64,000 bases of DNA from Rothia sp. HMSC078H08 (GCF_001808955.1 NZ_KV795255.1:62001-126000); one strand, 5' to 3'; shown: positions 1 through 9,079, counted from the first letter of the stretch. Numbers and translations are program-made. Notes: generated from the letters alone by a model not told the origin.

Positions 1-1
1 C

Positions 2-1822
2 GGAGGCGACCTGCCCGCCGTCCTCGCGCAGGCACCCAGCGACGAAGCCATCCTGGCAGCAGCTCAGGCGGCACCCCAGATCGAAGGTCCCGTCAGCCCC
101 CTCACCCTCGCGCGCAACGGCGCGGCACGCCCCAACACCCCCACCGCGGCGGCACCCGGAACGCTCCCCCAGCAGGTGTTCGACCGATTCATCGTCACCT
201 ACACCAACGAAGCCAAGCAGCGTAAAATGCAGCGCGACGGCGACTGGGACGCAGTCCGCGGCATTGTTGACGACATCATGGACACCGTCGAGGTCGTCAG
301 CGAAGCGCTGAACGTCGATACCAAGTTCCTGCACAACACCTCCACCGATGACGCCGTCATCCAGACCTCCAAAACCCTCAACAAAAACGAGGCGAAGGAG
401 TTCATGGCGAAGGTCGCCTCCGACCCGGACGTAGCCTCCGTCGAGCCCGACTACATCAACTACCCCGCTGCAGAGGGCGACATCACCTTCCAGTTCAACG
501 ACCCGCAGTACAGCAAGCAGTGGAACCTCACCAACCCCACCACTGGCGTGCAGAACACCGGTAACGCACGCCTGCGCCGCGGCGCAAACGTGAAGGTTGC
601 CGTGCTCGACACCGGCTACGTGCCGCACCCCGACCTGGTCACCGGCATGGCGAACGGCTACGACTTCGTCAGCGACCCCCTCAGCGCCCGCGACGGCGAC
701 GGCCGCGACCCCAACCCCAAGGATGAAGGCGACTACGCGCCCTACAACCTCTGCAAGGATCAGGCGAACGCCCACACCTCCACCTGGCACGGCACCAGCG
801 TTGCCGGCATTATCGGCGCCCGCGGCAATAACGGCATGGGCATGGTTGGTACCGCCGACCTCGCCCGTGTGCAGCCCGTGCGCGTGCTGGGCCGATGCGG
901 TGGCCGCACCTCCGACATTGCCGACGCCATCATTTGGGCTGCCGGCGGACACGTTGACGGCGTGCCGGACAACACCTACCCCGCCAAGATTATCAACATG
1001 TCCATCGGCACCGTAACCCAGTGCCCCGCCGCTTACCAGCGCGCCATCAACATCGCCCGCTCCAGGGGTGCAATCGTGGTCGCCGCGGCAGGTAACGGCA
1101 ACACGGAGGCCTCCAAGTACGCGCCCGCCAACTGCATGGGCGTCATCACGGTTGGTGCAACCACCAAGGCTGGCACGCGAGCTTCGTTCTCCAACTACGG
1201 CACGAGGGTTAACATCTCCGCGCCGGGTGAAAACATCCTCTCCCTGTCCATGAAGAGCCTTGACCGCCCGGATTACACTAAGTTCAGCTACGACTACGAG
1301 AGCGGCACCTCCATGGCGGCACCGCACGTCTCCGCTCTGCTGGCGCAGCAGCTGGTCAACGGCACCTCCATCACCACCAAGCAGGTTGAGGAGGCGTTCA
1401 CCCTCGCGGGGGGAAACCGCATCAAGTGCGATAAGTATTTCTGCAGCCGAGGTATTATCAACAGCTTCAACCTGGCTAAAAAGGCTGGAAACCTGGACGC
1501 GAACGGTAGGGTGACCTACCTGCGACCGCGCAAGACAATCAAGGTGATCTCTAAGGGATTGAGTGCAGGCGCATCTAACACTAAGATTGCCGATAGAGCC
1601 GCCGACGACGAGGCAGCCGAAGCAACCGCAGAAGCTCTCACGGCAGGAGCCAACGGCGAGAGCCTCACCGGTGACTACGACCGGATTCCCGGCGCACCCG
1701 CCATGGAAATCCCCGAAGATGCCCAGGTCTACGACCTGAACGGTGACGCCGAGCCCATCACCCAGGACGAACCGCTAGTCACCAACCCCGCCCAGAAGCC
1801 CCGCGAGGTCAATGAACAATAA
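2..1822 (+). CDS. Secreted subtilisin-like serine protease (S8), 5' partial
   Basis: The reading frame is open to the left edge of the window, so the true start and signal peptide lie outside; the GTG at 176 is internal. A peptidase-inhibitor I9-like stretch (FDRFIVTYTNEAK) precedes the S8 domain. The catalytic triad is visible: Asp in VAVLDTGYVPHPDL, His in WHGTSVAGIIGA and Ser in SGTSMAAPHVSALL, with an oxyanion Asn in AAAGNGN. The usual HGTHVAG is HGTSVAG here. The C-terminus is an acidic, Pro-rich tail without a sorting signal. It is the first of three clustered paralogs and converges on the second. The family assignment is secure; the substrate is unknown. Oral Rothia gluten-degrading activity has been attributed to enzymes of this family. 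Confidence 0.95.
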   Translation, partial: GGDLPAVLAQAPSDEAILAAAQAAPQIEGPVSPLTLARNGAARPNTPTAAAPGTLPQQVFDRFIVTYTNEAKQRKMQRDGDWDAVRGIVDDIMDTVEVVSEALNVDTKFLHNTSTDDAVIQTSKTLNKNEAKEFMAKVASDPDVASVEPDYINYPAAEGDITFQFNDPQYSKQWNLTNPTTGVQNTGNARLRRGANVKVAVLDTGYVPHPDLVTGMANGYDFVSDPLSARDGDGRDPNPKDEGDYAPYNLCKDQANAHTSTWHGTSVAGIIGARGNNGMGMVGTADLARVQPVRVLGRCGGRTSDIADAIIWAAGGHVDGVPDNTYPAKIINMSIGTVTQCPAAYQRAINIARSRGAIVVAAAGNGNTEASKYAPANCMGVITVGATTKAGTRASFSNYGTRVNISAPGENILSLSMKSLDRPDYTKFSYDYESGTSMAAPHVSALLAQQLVNGTSITTKQVEEAFTLAGGNRIKCDKYFCSRGIINSFNLAKKAGNLDANGRVTYLRPRKTIKVISKGLSAGASNTKIADRAADDEAAEATAEALTAGANGESLTGDYDRIPGAPAMEIPEDAQVYDLNGDAEPITQDEPLVTNPAQKPREVNEQ

Positions 1823-1869
1823 GCTATCCGCTACCGGCTTCGCACCAGGCCCAGTCGACAGCGCATAGT

Positions 1870-1905
1870 AAAAGCCCCCGATGAGAGAACTCATCGGGGG
1901 CTTTT
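1870..1905. terminator. Bidirectional terminator between convergent proteases
   Basis: A 16-bp perfect stem (AAAAGCCCCCGATGAG and its complement) encloses a 4-nt loop and carries A/T runs on both sides. It can end transcription of both flanking S8 genes. A close relative lies after the third protease gene. Confidence 0.9.
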
Positions 1906-1939
1906 CGTGTCTAAACCCTAACTCAACTAGCGGAAATGA

Positions 1940-3892
1940 CTAGCGGTGATTACCGGTCGCGAAGCCCAAGTAACCATTGTTCAGGTAGCCATTGTTCGGG
2001 TAAGTACTGCTCGGGTAGGTGTTCGCAGATGCACCACCGTACCAGGAGCGGTAACGCGGGGTGTGGCCGTGACGCGGACGCGACGGGTAGGAGGGGCGAG
2101 TCACCGGGCGGGACGGGCGGGTCCTGGCCTTCGGAGCCGGGGTCACCTTCGGTGCAGGAGTTACCTTCGGTGCAGGGGCCTGCTGACGCTTAGCGTCCTC
2201 CTCAGCCTTCTTGCGTGCCGCCTCTTCAGCCGCCTTCTTACGTGCGGCCTCCTCCTCAGCCTTCTTGCGTGCCGCCTCAGCCGCAGCGGCATCGGCAGCC
2301 TCACGGTCGGAGCGGACCTGCTGAACCGCACGCGCCGCATTCACAATGCCGGAACCGCACGCGGACTGGTCGCACTCAACACCCTGAGAGGTGGACTGCA
2401 GAACCTTCTTCGCCTGAGCGTAAGTGAGCTTCGGGTCGACCGCCTTCATGAGCGCCACAATACCGGCAACATGCGGTGCCGCCATGGAAGTGCCCTGGTA
2501 CTCGGCGTAGTCAGCCTTACCCGGAGCGGTCTTACCAGCGTTCAGGGTGGAGAGAATACCGCCACCCCAGTAGCTGCGGTCGCCACCGGGCGCGCTCACG
2601 TCCACGCGGGAGCCGTAGTTGGAGAAGTAGGAGCGCTTGCCGTTCTTATCGGTTGCGCCCACGGTGATGACGTCCTCGCAGTTGCCGGGGCTGGACTTCG
2701 AGGCGTCAAAGTTGTTGTTACCGGCTGCGACGACCACGATGGAGCCGCGCTTATTCGCCTGAGCAATCGCCTGGCGGTACGGGGTGGTGCAGGCACCCTC
2801 GCTGCCGATGGACATGTTAATGACCTGGGCAGGGTTCTGGTTTGCGGGAACACCGCGCACGCTACCGCCGGCAGCCCAAATAATGCCGTCGGTGATGTCC
2901 GAGTCGAAGCCGCCGCAGGCGCCCAGAACGCGCACGGGCACGATCTTCGCCTCGGGTGCCACGCCGGCAATGCCCTCGTTATTGTTCGCGATAGCGGCAA
3001 TGGTGCCCGCCACGTGGGTGCCGTGCCAGTCGGAGGCGGTCGCCTTCGAACCGGTGAAGCACTGGTTATCTACGGTCCAGTTGCCGGCATCGGTCGGGTC
3101 GGAGTCGCGGCCGTTACCGTCGTTGGAGAACGCCGACTCGGCAATGAAGTCGTAGCCGGGCAGCACGTTAGCGTCCAGGTCCGGGTGGGCGGTAATGCCG
3201 GAGTCCAGCACCGCCACGGTCACGCCCTTGCCGCGGGTGGTGCCCCATGCCTCCAGCGCGGAGACGCCCTTTTCACCGGTGAGGGACCACATACGGTTCA
3301 TCTTCGGGTCGTTAATCTTGACGGGCTCCGCGGAGGTGTGATCCACGGTAGCATAGCGGCGCATATCGGGCGACACGGAGGCGACCTTGGAGTTCGCGCT
3401 CAGGGCGTTCATATACTGCTGCGCCTGAGCCGGGGTGAGCTCCGCGGAGGTGGTGACCACGCTGGCATCCAGCGCGGTGGAGCGGACATAGCTGGTCTTA
3501 ATGTTCAGCAGCTCGTCAATGCTCTGCACATCGGAGGTGATGCCCGCGTAGAGTGCGTCGGTCCAGGTCGCCTGCTGGGTGCCGGCGGCTGCGGACCAGT
3601 CAATCTGGTCTGCGGTGGCGTCGGTGGAGGCGGCATTCTTCGCCTCATCGGTGTAGGTGATGATGAAGCGGTTGTATGCCACGGGCGCGGACTGGGTGAC
3701 CTGCGCATTATTGGAAATCTGGGCGGCGGTAGAAGCCTGTGCCGCCGCAGATGCCTTGGCCTGGTTAGCCTGCGCGGTGGGTACTGCCACGGCGGGGATA
3801 ACACTTGCCGAAAGCAGGCAGGTTGCGGTGACGAAGCTCAGCAGGGAACGCTGGGGGCTGCGTGCCTGTGAGGGGCGAGCAATGCGAAGCAT
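1940..3892 (-). CDS. Secreted subtilisin-like serine protease (S8) with Lys/Glu/Ala helix and basic tail
   Basis: About 650 residues. The start chosen is the ATG of MLRIARPSQ, because AAGGA lies about 6 nt upstream; the longer open frame upstream reads as leader. A signal peptide (hydrophobic LLSFVTATCLLSASVIPAVA) is followed by an I9-like propeptide (YNRFIITYTDEAK) and the S8 domain. Triad motifs are VAVLDSGITAHPDL, WHGTHVAGTIAA and GTSMAAPHVAGIVAL. After the catalytic domain come an A/K/E-rich helical repeat (AARKKAEEE-like units), PAPKVT repeats and an Arg/Ser/Tyr-rich tail ending in NNGYLNNGYL-type repeats. This tail resembles a wall- or surface-interacting spacer, but no LPXTG motif is present. 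Substrate unknown. Confidence 0.95.
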   Translation of the reverse strand: MLRIARPSQARSPQRSLLSFVTATCLLSASVIPAVAVPTAQANQAKASAAAQASTAAQISNNAQVTQSAPVAYNRFIITYTDEAKNAASTDATADQIDWSAAAGTQQATWTDALYAGITSDVQSIDELLNIKTSYVRSTALDASVVTTSAELTPAQAQQYMNALSANSKVASVSPDMRRYATVDHTSAEPVKINDPKMNRMWSLTGEKGVSALEAWGTTRGKGVTVAVLDSGITAHPDLDANVLPGYDFIAESAFSNDGNGRDSDPTDAGNWTVDNQCFTGSKATASDWHGTHVAGTIAAIANNNEGIAGVAPEAKIVPVRVLGACGGFDSDITDGIIWAAGGSVRGVPANQNPAQVINMSIGSEGACTTPYRQAIAQANKRGSIVVVAAGNNNFDASKSSPGNCEDVITVGATDKNGKRSYFSNYGSRVDVSAPGGDRSYWGGGILSTLNAGKTAPGKADYAEYQGTSMAAPHVAGIVALMKAVDPKLTYAQAKKVLQSTSQGVECDQSACGSGIVNAARAVQQVRSDREAADAAAAEAARKKAEEEAARKKAAEEAARKKAEEDAKRQQAPAPKVTPAPKVTPAPKARTRPSRPVTRPSYPSRPRHGHTPRYRSWYGGASANTYPSSTYPNNGYLNNGYLGFATGNHR

Positions 3893-4234
3893 GGACATCC
3901 TTGAGGTGAGTGGTACCGAGTGCGCACGATGCGGCGTAACGTTGCCGACTCGCGTTGAGGGCGCAGAGTGAGGTGTGTGTACTCGGTACGAGTGAATACG
4001 GAAGAGTGAGGTGTTAGCGCTGTGCGGTGTTTTCATCGCACGTATCTGCCGGGCAGATGTCTCTGTGGGCAGATGTCGTTGTGCGGGGTGGTTGATGCAT
4101 GGCGCTGTGGTGCGTGGTGTCTGCGTTGTTGCTTGTGGGGCTGTTGAGGGTAGCTCCACAATGTGCGTGCACGGGTACGCACCGTGAGATACTCTAGCAC
4201 CCTTTTTCAGTTACTTTATGAATAAAATAACCTT

Positions 4235-4250
4235 TGTGATGCAGGTCATT
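4235..4250 (+). promoter_or_regulatory. Possible CRP/GlxR-like site
   Basis: TGTGA, six bases, then TCATT resembles the TGTGA-N6-TCACA consensus: the left half is perfect and the right half matches three of five. It lies in the divergent protease promoter region. A single imperfect match of this kind can arise by chance. Confidence 0.25.
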
Positions 4251-4405
4251 TTATGCATAGATGAGTAAAACTTAAATCACTACTTTAAGTCGCGAGAATA
4301 TTCCGACTAGGCATTTCTTTATCTGCATTTATATGAAAGAAAAATCTCATTATTTACGCCACACTATCGAGTTTTAGCCGCTTCACACATAGGAAAAGGT
4401 GCTAG

Positions 4406-4417
4406 GATATCGATATC
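4406..4417. promoter_or_regulatory. 12-bp perfect palindrome, possible operator
   Basis: GATATCGATATC is fully self-complementary and sits about 210 bases upstream of the third protease start, in an AT-rich stretch. It could be a dimeric regulator site. No cognate factor can be named. Confidence 0.3.
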
Positions 4418-4471
4418 TCACCACATAAACCACTTCCGAAGAGCTCCCGCACGGGGGTTTAGAGAAAAATA

Positions 4472-4491
4472 CACATCAATGCAGTGATGTG
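4472..4491 (+). promoter_or_regulatory. Leader hairpin followed by T-rich tract
   Basis: CACATCA, a 6-nt loop and TGATGTG form a 7-bp stem followed by CATTTTCTTTTT. It has the shape of a weak intrinsic terminator about 130 bases before the protease ATG. If the transcript starts upstream it could act as an attenuator; otherwise it is incidental. Confidence 0.3.
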
Positions 4492-4624
4492 CATTTTCTT
4501 TTTCTATTCGCTCCTCACAAGCAAATACACAAAAGAATGCAGATATTTTCTCAAAGGTGCATTTATGTGAGTGGATGACCAACCCGCTTGCCGCTTCCGG
4601 CACTCACATACGCAAAGGACCCCG

Positions 4625-6334
4625 ATGTCTTTTACCACTCACCCCTCAGCGCGCGGTGTCGCACGCACCGCACTGAGCCTGGGTACTGCAGCAACACTCG
4701 TCGCAACCCTGGGCGCCCCCGCATCCTTTGCGGCACCCGCACAGGCCAACAGCGCCGAACGCGCAAAAGCCCACACCACCATCTCCTCCCTCAGCTCCGC
4801 ACAGCAGAAGGCAGGCTTCAACCGCTTCGTTATCACCTACACCGATAGCGCACTGAACGCAGGCGGCATCAACTGGGCAAGCCCCGCAGGCACCCAGGTT
4901 GCCACCTGGAACGACGCCCTCTACCAGGGCCTCACCTCCGAGGTGAAGAGCGTCGACGACCTCTTCAAAATCAAAACCAACTACGTACGCACCACCGCCC
5001 AGAAGGCAACCGTGGTGACCCTCTCCTCCAAGCTCACCGCAGAGCAGGCGGAGAAGTACATGGCAACCCTGAGCTCCAACCCCTCCGTCGCATCGGTAGA
5101 ACCCGACCTACTGCGCCGCTCCACTGCACGCGCTCGTGGTGCTGCCACCTCCAAGGTCGCTCAGGTAGCTCAGGCATCGAACCAGGCTGTAGCACCGAAC
5201 GACACCCTCTACCCGCAGCAGTGGAACCTGCACGGCACCAAGGGTCTGGCTGCACCCGAGGCGTGGAAGACCACTCAGGGCGCTGGCGTGACCGTTGCTG
5301 TGATTGACTCCGGCATCGTCAAGCACCCCGACCTGGACGCTAACGTCCTGCCCGGCTACGACTTCATCACCGAGCCCTCCATTGCTCGTGACGGCAACGG
5401 CCGCGACTCCGACCCGACCGACCAGGGCAACTGGGAAGAAGCGGGCGTCTGCGGTGCTGATGCAGAGGCAAGCGAGTCGAACTGGCACGGCACCCACGTT
5501 GCCGGCTCCATCGCGGCGATTATGAACAATAAGCGCGGTATCGTCGGCGTGGCACCCTCCACCAAGATCCTGCCCGTGCGTGCCCTGGGCATGTGCGGCG
5601 GCTACGACTCCGACATTGCGGATGCAATGGTTTGGGCAGCCGGCGGCACCGTTGAAGGCGTTCCTGCGAACTCCAACCCCGCCAAGATCATTAACCTCTC
5701 CCTCGGCGGCGAAGGCACCTGCCCCGCAACCTACTCCAAGGCTATTGCTGAAGTGAACAAGCGCGGCGCGATTCTCGTTGTCGCTGCTGGTAACGATGGT
5801 CAGGACACTTCCAAGGTCGCTCCGGCTAACTGCGGCGGTTCGATCGTGGTGGGCGCTACCGACCAGAACGGTAAGCGTAGCGACTTCTCCAACTACGGCA
5901 AGATTGTTGATGTGAGCGCTCCCGGCAGCAACATCATGTCCACCGTGGATCTGGGTACCACCGTGTCCACCGGCGCAGGCTACACCGAGTACGACGGCAC
6001 CTCCATGGCAGCACCCCAGGTTGCTGGCGTGATTGCTCTAATGAAGTCCGTGGATCCCTCGCTGAACGCTGAGCGTGCAAAGCAGATTCTGAAGCAGAGC
6101 TCCAAGCCGCTCACCTGCGATGTGAACGGTTGCGGTTCCGGCATTGTGAACGCCGCGAGTGCACTGGCTATGGTGCAGGGCAAGAAGGACCCGAACCCGC
6201 AGGCAAAGCCCTGGCCGAAGCGTGCACCCAAGCACCCGACCCGTGCGGCTCGTGTTGGTTACGTGACTAACCCGGCTGTTAACCACAACCCGCCGTTCCT
6301 GATTACTGCCCACGGTCTGATTCCCGGTCAGTAA
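4625..6334 (+). CDS. Secreted subtilisin-like serine protease (S8)
   Basis: 569 residues. The ATG of MSFTTHPSARG is chosen because AAAGGA lies 5 nt upstream; an earlier in-frame GTG at 4571 lacks a good site. A signal peptide (ALSLGTAATLVATLGAPASFAAPAQA) precedes an I9-like segment (NRFVITYTDSALN) and the S8 domain. Triad motifs are VAVIDSGIVKHPDL, WHGTHVAGSIAA and GTSMAAPQVAGVIAL. The residue after Ala-Ala-Pro is Gln, where both paralogs and most subtilases have His. The C-terminus is short and basic, lacking the helical repeat of the second paralog. It is likely an independent transcript ending at the following hairpin. Confidence 0.95.
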   Translation: MSFTTHPSARGVARTALSLGTAATLVATLGAPASFAAPAQANSAERAKAHTTISSLSSAQQKAGFNRFVITYTDSALNAGGINWASPAGTQVATWNDALYQGLTSEVKSVDDLFKIKTNYVRTTAQKATVVTLSSKLTAEQAEKYMATLSSNPSVASVEPDLLRRSTARARGAATSKVAQVAQASNQAVAPNDTLYPQQWNLHGTKGLAAPEAWKTTQGAGVTVAVIDSGIVKHPDLDANVLPGYDFITEPSIARDGNGRDSDPTDQGNWEEAGVCGADAEASESNWHGTHVAGSIAAIMNNKRGIVGVAPSTKILPVRALGMCGGYDSDIADAMVWAAGGTVEGVPANSNPAKIINLSLGGEGTCPATYSKAIAEVNKRGAILVVAAGNDGQDTSKVAPANCGGSIVVGATDQNGKRSDFSNYGKIVDVSAPGSNIMSTVDLGTTVSTGAGYTEYDGTSMAAPQVAGVIALMKSVDPSLNAERAKQILKQSSKPLTCDVNGCGSGIVNAASALAMVQGKKDPNPQAKPWPKRAPKHPTRAARVGYVTNPAVNHNPPFLITAHGLIPGQ

Positions 6335-6394
6335 TCGGCATGTTGCCAGCTCGGAAGCCGGTGAGCCAATAGGCTTCTGAAGGATGCCACATAC

Positions 6395-6431
6395 AAAAAG
6401 CCCCCGTTGAGTTTTCTCAGCGGGGGCTTTT
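6395..6431. terminator. Intrinsic terminator, usable on both strands
   Basis: AAAAGCCCCCGTTGAG pairs with CTCAGCGGGGGCTTTT with one G-T wobble and a 4-nt loop. It ends the third protease gene on the plus strand and could also stop the converging glycosyltransferase transcript. The sequence is near-identical to the hairpin at 1870. Confidence 0.85.
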
Positions 6432-6553
6432 CGTGAACAGAAACGCTGCGGCTTTTGGTGCTGCAGCTTGCTTCTCCCACCCACCCTCACGACTGACAGG
6501 TGGGAGAAATCTTGGGGTACGCCCCTAACGAGCTGGACGCTAGGGTAGACGAG

Positions 6554-7747
6554 CTAGGGGCGTACCTGGGAGGCGCGCGCACCGGTACGGATACCTGCTG
6601 CCTCCATGCGAGCGGACTCGTAGCTCACCGCGCGCAAGCCGGAAGAGGCGGCGATTGCCTGAGTCTTTTCTCGCGTATTTTCCTGACGCTGGGTGGGTAG
6701 AAAAACCCAGCGGCGCTGGACCGCGAAGCTGATCGGGATCAGAATCAGTTCGGTCAGGATCTTAGCGACCAGCAGGGACGCGCCCAGGCCAGTCAATGCT
6801 TCCATCAGAGCCGCGTTGGCTGCGAGGATACCCACCGCCAGCACGGTGTACCGTACCAGCGAGGAGGATGCCGAGGGGCGTGCGCCTCCGTCGTGCATGA
6901 GCATTCGGTTGACGGTGAAGTTCGTCAGCGCCGAGATGATGCGGGCACCGACCACGGCTACCAGTAGCGGAGCGCCCATGCCCACCAGGACGAAGAGGGC
7001 GATAGCATCCACGAGGAAGCCGGTCAGGAAAGACGATGCCAGGAAGGCAAGCAGCGGTGCGTAGATGAGTGCCGAGTCCTGCAGGGGCCTAAAGTGGCTG
7101 GTCGGGTTGCCGGGCTCGTAGACCTTCACGATGGGTACCTGCACCAGTTCCACGTCTGCGCGGGTTGCGCGTAGCAACATGGAGAACTCGTACTCGTACT
7201 TATCGCCGGGAATCTGCAGCAGCCAGTCCAGGATCTGCGGGGTGAAGCCTCGCAGACCGGTCTGGGTGTCTGCCACGCGGGCTCCGGTCGCCAGGGCGAA
7301 GAAGCCTACGGTTGCGCTGTTGCCAATTTTGGAGCGCAGCGGCACCCTGGTGCCTTCTTCGCCGGCGTTCGGGTCGGGCTTGGTACGCACGCCGAGGATG
7401 ATGCTCCGCTGACCTGCCACCGCGGCGGTTTCGGTGCGCACGCCCACACGGAAGATGTCCCGAGGTAGGTGCTGGCCGTCCGCGTCGGCGGTGACGATGA
7501 CCTCGCCGGGGCGGTTTGCTTTCGCCCAGGCGATGCCGGTGCGCAGTGCCGCACCCTTGCCCCTGTTGGCGGGGTGGGTCTGCACGGTCACGCCGTCGAT
7601 GCGCAGTTCGGTAAAGATGGGTGCGTAGGCGCTACCGGATCCGTCGTCAATCACGAGGATTTCGGCGTCCGGGTCCTGTGCGTGCAGGGCCCGTGCAAGG
7701 CGGACCAGTGATTGGTCCGGCTTATAGGCGGGTATCAGGATAATCAC
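6554..7747 (-). CDS. GT2 glycosyltransferase fused to GtrA-like membrane domain
   Basis: 397 residues. The N-terminal ~230 residues are a family 2 glycosyltransferase: IPAYKPDQSL start, VIDDGSGS, and the metal-binding ADADGQH. The C-terminal ~150 residues have four hydrophobic segments of the GtrA type, ending in RRWVFLP. This is the architecture of polyprenyl-phosphate sugar transferases of the DPM type that glycosylate envelope polymers. The GTG start overlaps the TGA of the upstream gene (GTGA), so the two are probably translationally coupled. The sugar and acceptor are not predictable. Confidence 0.9.
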   Translation of the reverse strand: MIILIPAYKPDQSLVRLARALHAQDPDAEILVIDDGSGSAYAPIFTELRIDGVTVQTHPANRGKGAALRTGIAWAKANRPGEVIVTADADGQHLPRDIFRVGVRTETAAVAGQRSIILGVRTKPDPNAGEEGTRVPLRSKIGNSATVGFFALATGARVADTQTGLRGFTPQILDWLLQIPGDKYEYEFSMLLRATRADVELVQVPIVKVYEPGNPTSHFRPLQDSALIYAPLLAFLASSFLTGFLVDAIALFVLVGMGAPLLVAVVGARIISALTNFTVNRMLMHDGGARPSASSSLVRYTVLAVGILAANAALMEALTGLGASLLVAKILTELILIPISFAVQRRWVFLPTQRQENTREKTQAIAASSGLRAVSYESARMEAAGIRTGARASQVRP

Positions 7748-8814
7748 GATGCGCTCCCTGCAATGTAGAGAATGTCGCTGGTGCCACGTTCCTTGGTGCC
7801 ACCCTGCGGGCGGTTGACCAGCTTATTGTTGAAGACCATGGCGGAGGAGCCACCACCGTCCAGGTTGTAGGCGCTCACGCAGCCGAGGTCCTTGAACATC
7901 TGGGCGAACTCGGGCATGGTCACGCCGCGCGAGTAGTTGGTGGAGCGGCCGTCGACCACGATGAAGACCAGGTGGTTGGTGCCGAGCACGCCCACACCGG
8001 TTCGCGGCTGGTAGCCCTGGATGGAGTGGTTACCGAAGTTGGTGTCCACTTCGACGCTGTCGATGCCGTCGACGATTGCGGAGTCCTTGACCAGTGCGGG
8101 GCCGAAGGAGAGGGTGTTCCACACGCCCTCGTTGACGAGGGTCTGGGCGTTGGTTGCGGTTTCGTCGTAGAGCTTGACGGAGCCGTCGCGGTAGAAGGCG
8201 AGGCCTTCACGTGCACCGGAGTCACGGTAGACAACACCGTTTCGGATCACGATGCCGGTGGTACGGAAGCCGTAGTAGTCGCCGTTGATCGCCCAGATGC
8301 CGTTGTGTTCGGACGCCATGTTCGAGGGGGTGTCGATGATGTTCTGGCCGAACTTGTTGTTGGCGAAGGCGCTTCGCAGCAGGGTTGCGTTGTCGAGCTT
8401 GATGTCTGCTACGAAGGAGACGACCGCGTCCGAGCCGCTGCCGGTGGTGGTGGAGGTGATGGTAATCGAGCCTTCGTTAGCGGTGAGGCTCTGGCCGTTG
8501 ACCTTCACGCCGGTCAGTTCGGTGGGATCTGCGGTGGCGGAGCCGGAGGCGCTTGCGTTTGCCTGGGCTGCTGCCGCCTCGTAGGCGGTGGTATCTTCGA
8601 TTTCGGTGTGCTCTGCCAGGTAGCGGTTGTACGCCCAGCCTGCGCCGCCGCCAACTACTGCGAGTGCGCCGAGGCCGCCGCCGATGAAAATTCGACGGGT
8701 GAGCTTCTTCTTGGCTAGCTTCTGCTCTGCAGCGGTTTGCGCTGCGTTAGCTTGTTCCGCTGCGGTCTGGGTGGCCTGGTCAATGTTCTGAGTCATGTTC
8801 TGTTCGTTGTTCAT
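7744..8814 (-). CDS. Phosphodiester glycosidase (NAGPA-like) family protein, membrane anchored
   Basis: 356 residues. A cytoplasmic Gln/Ala-rich N-terminus is followed by one membrane anchor (RIFIGGGLGALAVVGGGAGWAY, about residues 40-62) and an external domain. The C-terminal half carries the family signature: VDGRSTNYSRGVTMPEF and AYNLDGGGSSAMV. Family members act on, or are proposed to act on, sugar-phosphodiester bonds in exopolysaccharides and glycopeptides. Overlap with the following glycosyltransferase suggests a shared role in modifying a surface glycopolymer. The start has only a weak upstream AGAG, so the exact N-terminus is uncertain. Confidence 0.88.
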   Translation of the reverse strand: MNNEQNMTQNIDQATQTAAEQANAAQTAAEQKLAKKKLTRRIFIGGGLGALAVVGGGAGWAYNRYLAEHTEIEDTTAYEAAAAQANASASGSATADPTELTGVKVNGQSLTANEGSITITSTTTGSGSDAVVSFVADIKLDNATLLRSAFANNKFGQNIIDTPSNMASEHNGIWAINGDYYGFRTTGIVIRNGVVYRDSGAREGLAFYRDGSVKLYDETATNAQTLVNEGVWNTLSFGPALVKDSAIVDGIDSVEVDTNFGNHSIQGYQPRTGVGVLGTNHLVFIVVDGRSTNYSRGVTMPEFAQMFKDLGCVSAYNLDGGGSSAMVFNNKLVNRPQGGTKERGTSDILYIAGSAS

Positions 8815-9041
8815 GTCTCTAGAATGCCGGGCTATTCTCTGTGCCAGGCATTACTAAGCTGTGCAGAAGCTATGTATGCTTATTCATTCCAGGCTTTTTT
8901 ATTACTGCCTGTTCCGTATTACCAGAAGATGCTATACACACCCATGTATAAACATGTGTACTGGCTGTGTGTACCAAGCAGTTGAGCACCCACCGCATCC
9001 CCACTCCCCCACGCGCACGTGGCCACTCGAAGGCACGAAAA

Positions 9042-9079
9042 AACCGGCTGAGCACCCCGTGCGGGGCCTCAAGCCGGTT
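9042..9079 (-). terminator. Intrinsic terminator of the DUF3073 gene
   Basis: On the minus strand AACCGGCTTGAG pairs with CTCAGCCGGTT around an inner CCCC/GGGG stem and is followed by six T. It lies about 55 bases after the DUF3073 stop. The remaining 8815-9041 stretch shows nothing else beyond leader for the upstream membrane protein. Confidence 0.85.

Larger units (their letters stand above)
3893..4624. promoter_or_regulatory. AT-rich divergent intergenic region between two protease genes
   Basis: About 730 bases separate the divergent starts. Roughly 4190-4570 is visibly AT-rich against the GC-rich surroundings. It holds a 12-bp perfect palindrome at 4406-4417, a CRP/GlxR-like half-matching site at 4235-4250 and a small leader hairpin at 4472-4491. 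No gene is supported here. Promoters for both flanking proteases are expected but were not placed. Confidence 0.6.

Noticed and set aside
1946..3871. Long open frame antisense to the second protease
   Set aside because: Gly/Val/Arg-rich shadow of the S8 gene with no domain, signal or ribosome site; the opposite strand has a full catalytic triad.
6500..6700. 66-codon open frame overlapping the glycosyltransferase end
   Set aside because: It overlaps the 3' end of the GT2-GtrA gene on the opposite strand and lacks a start signal.
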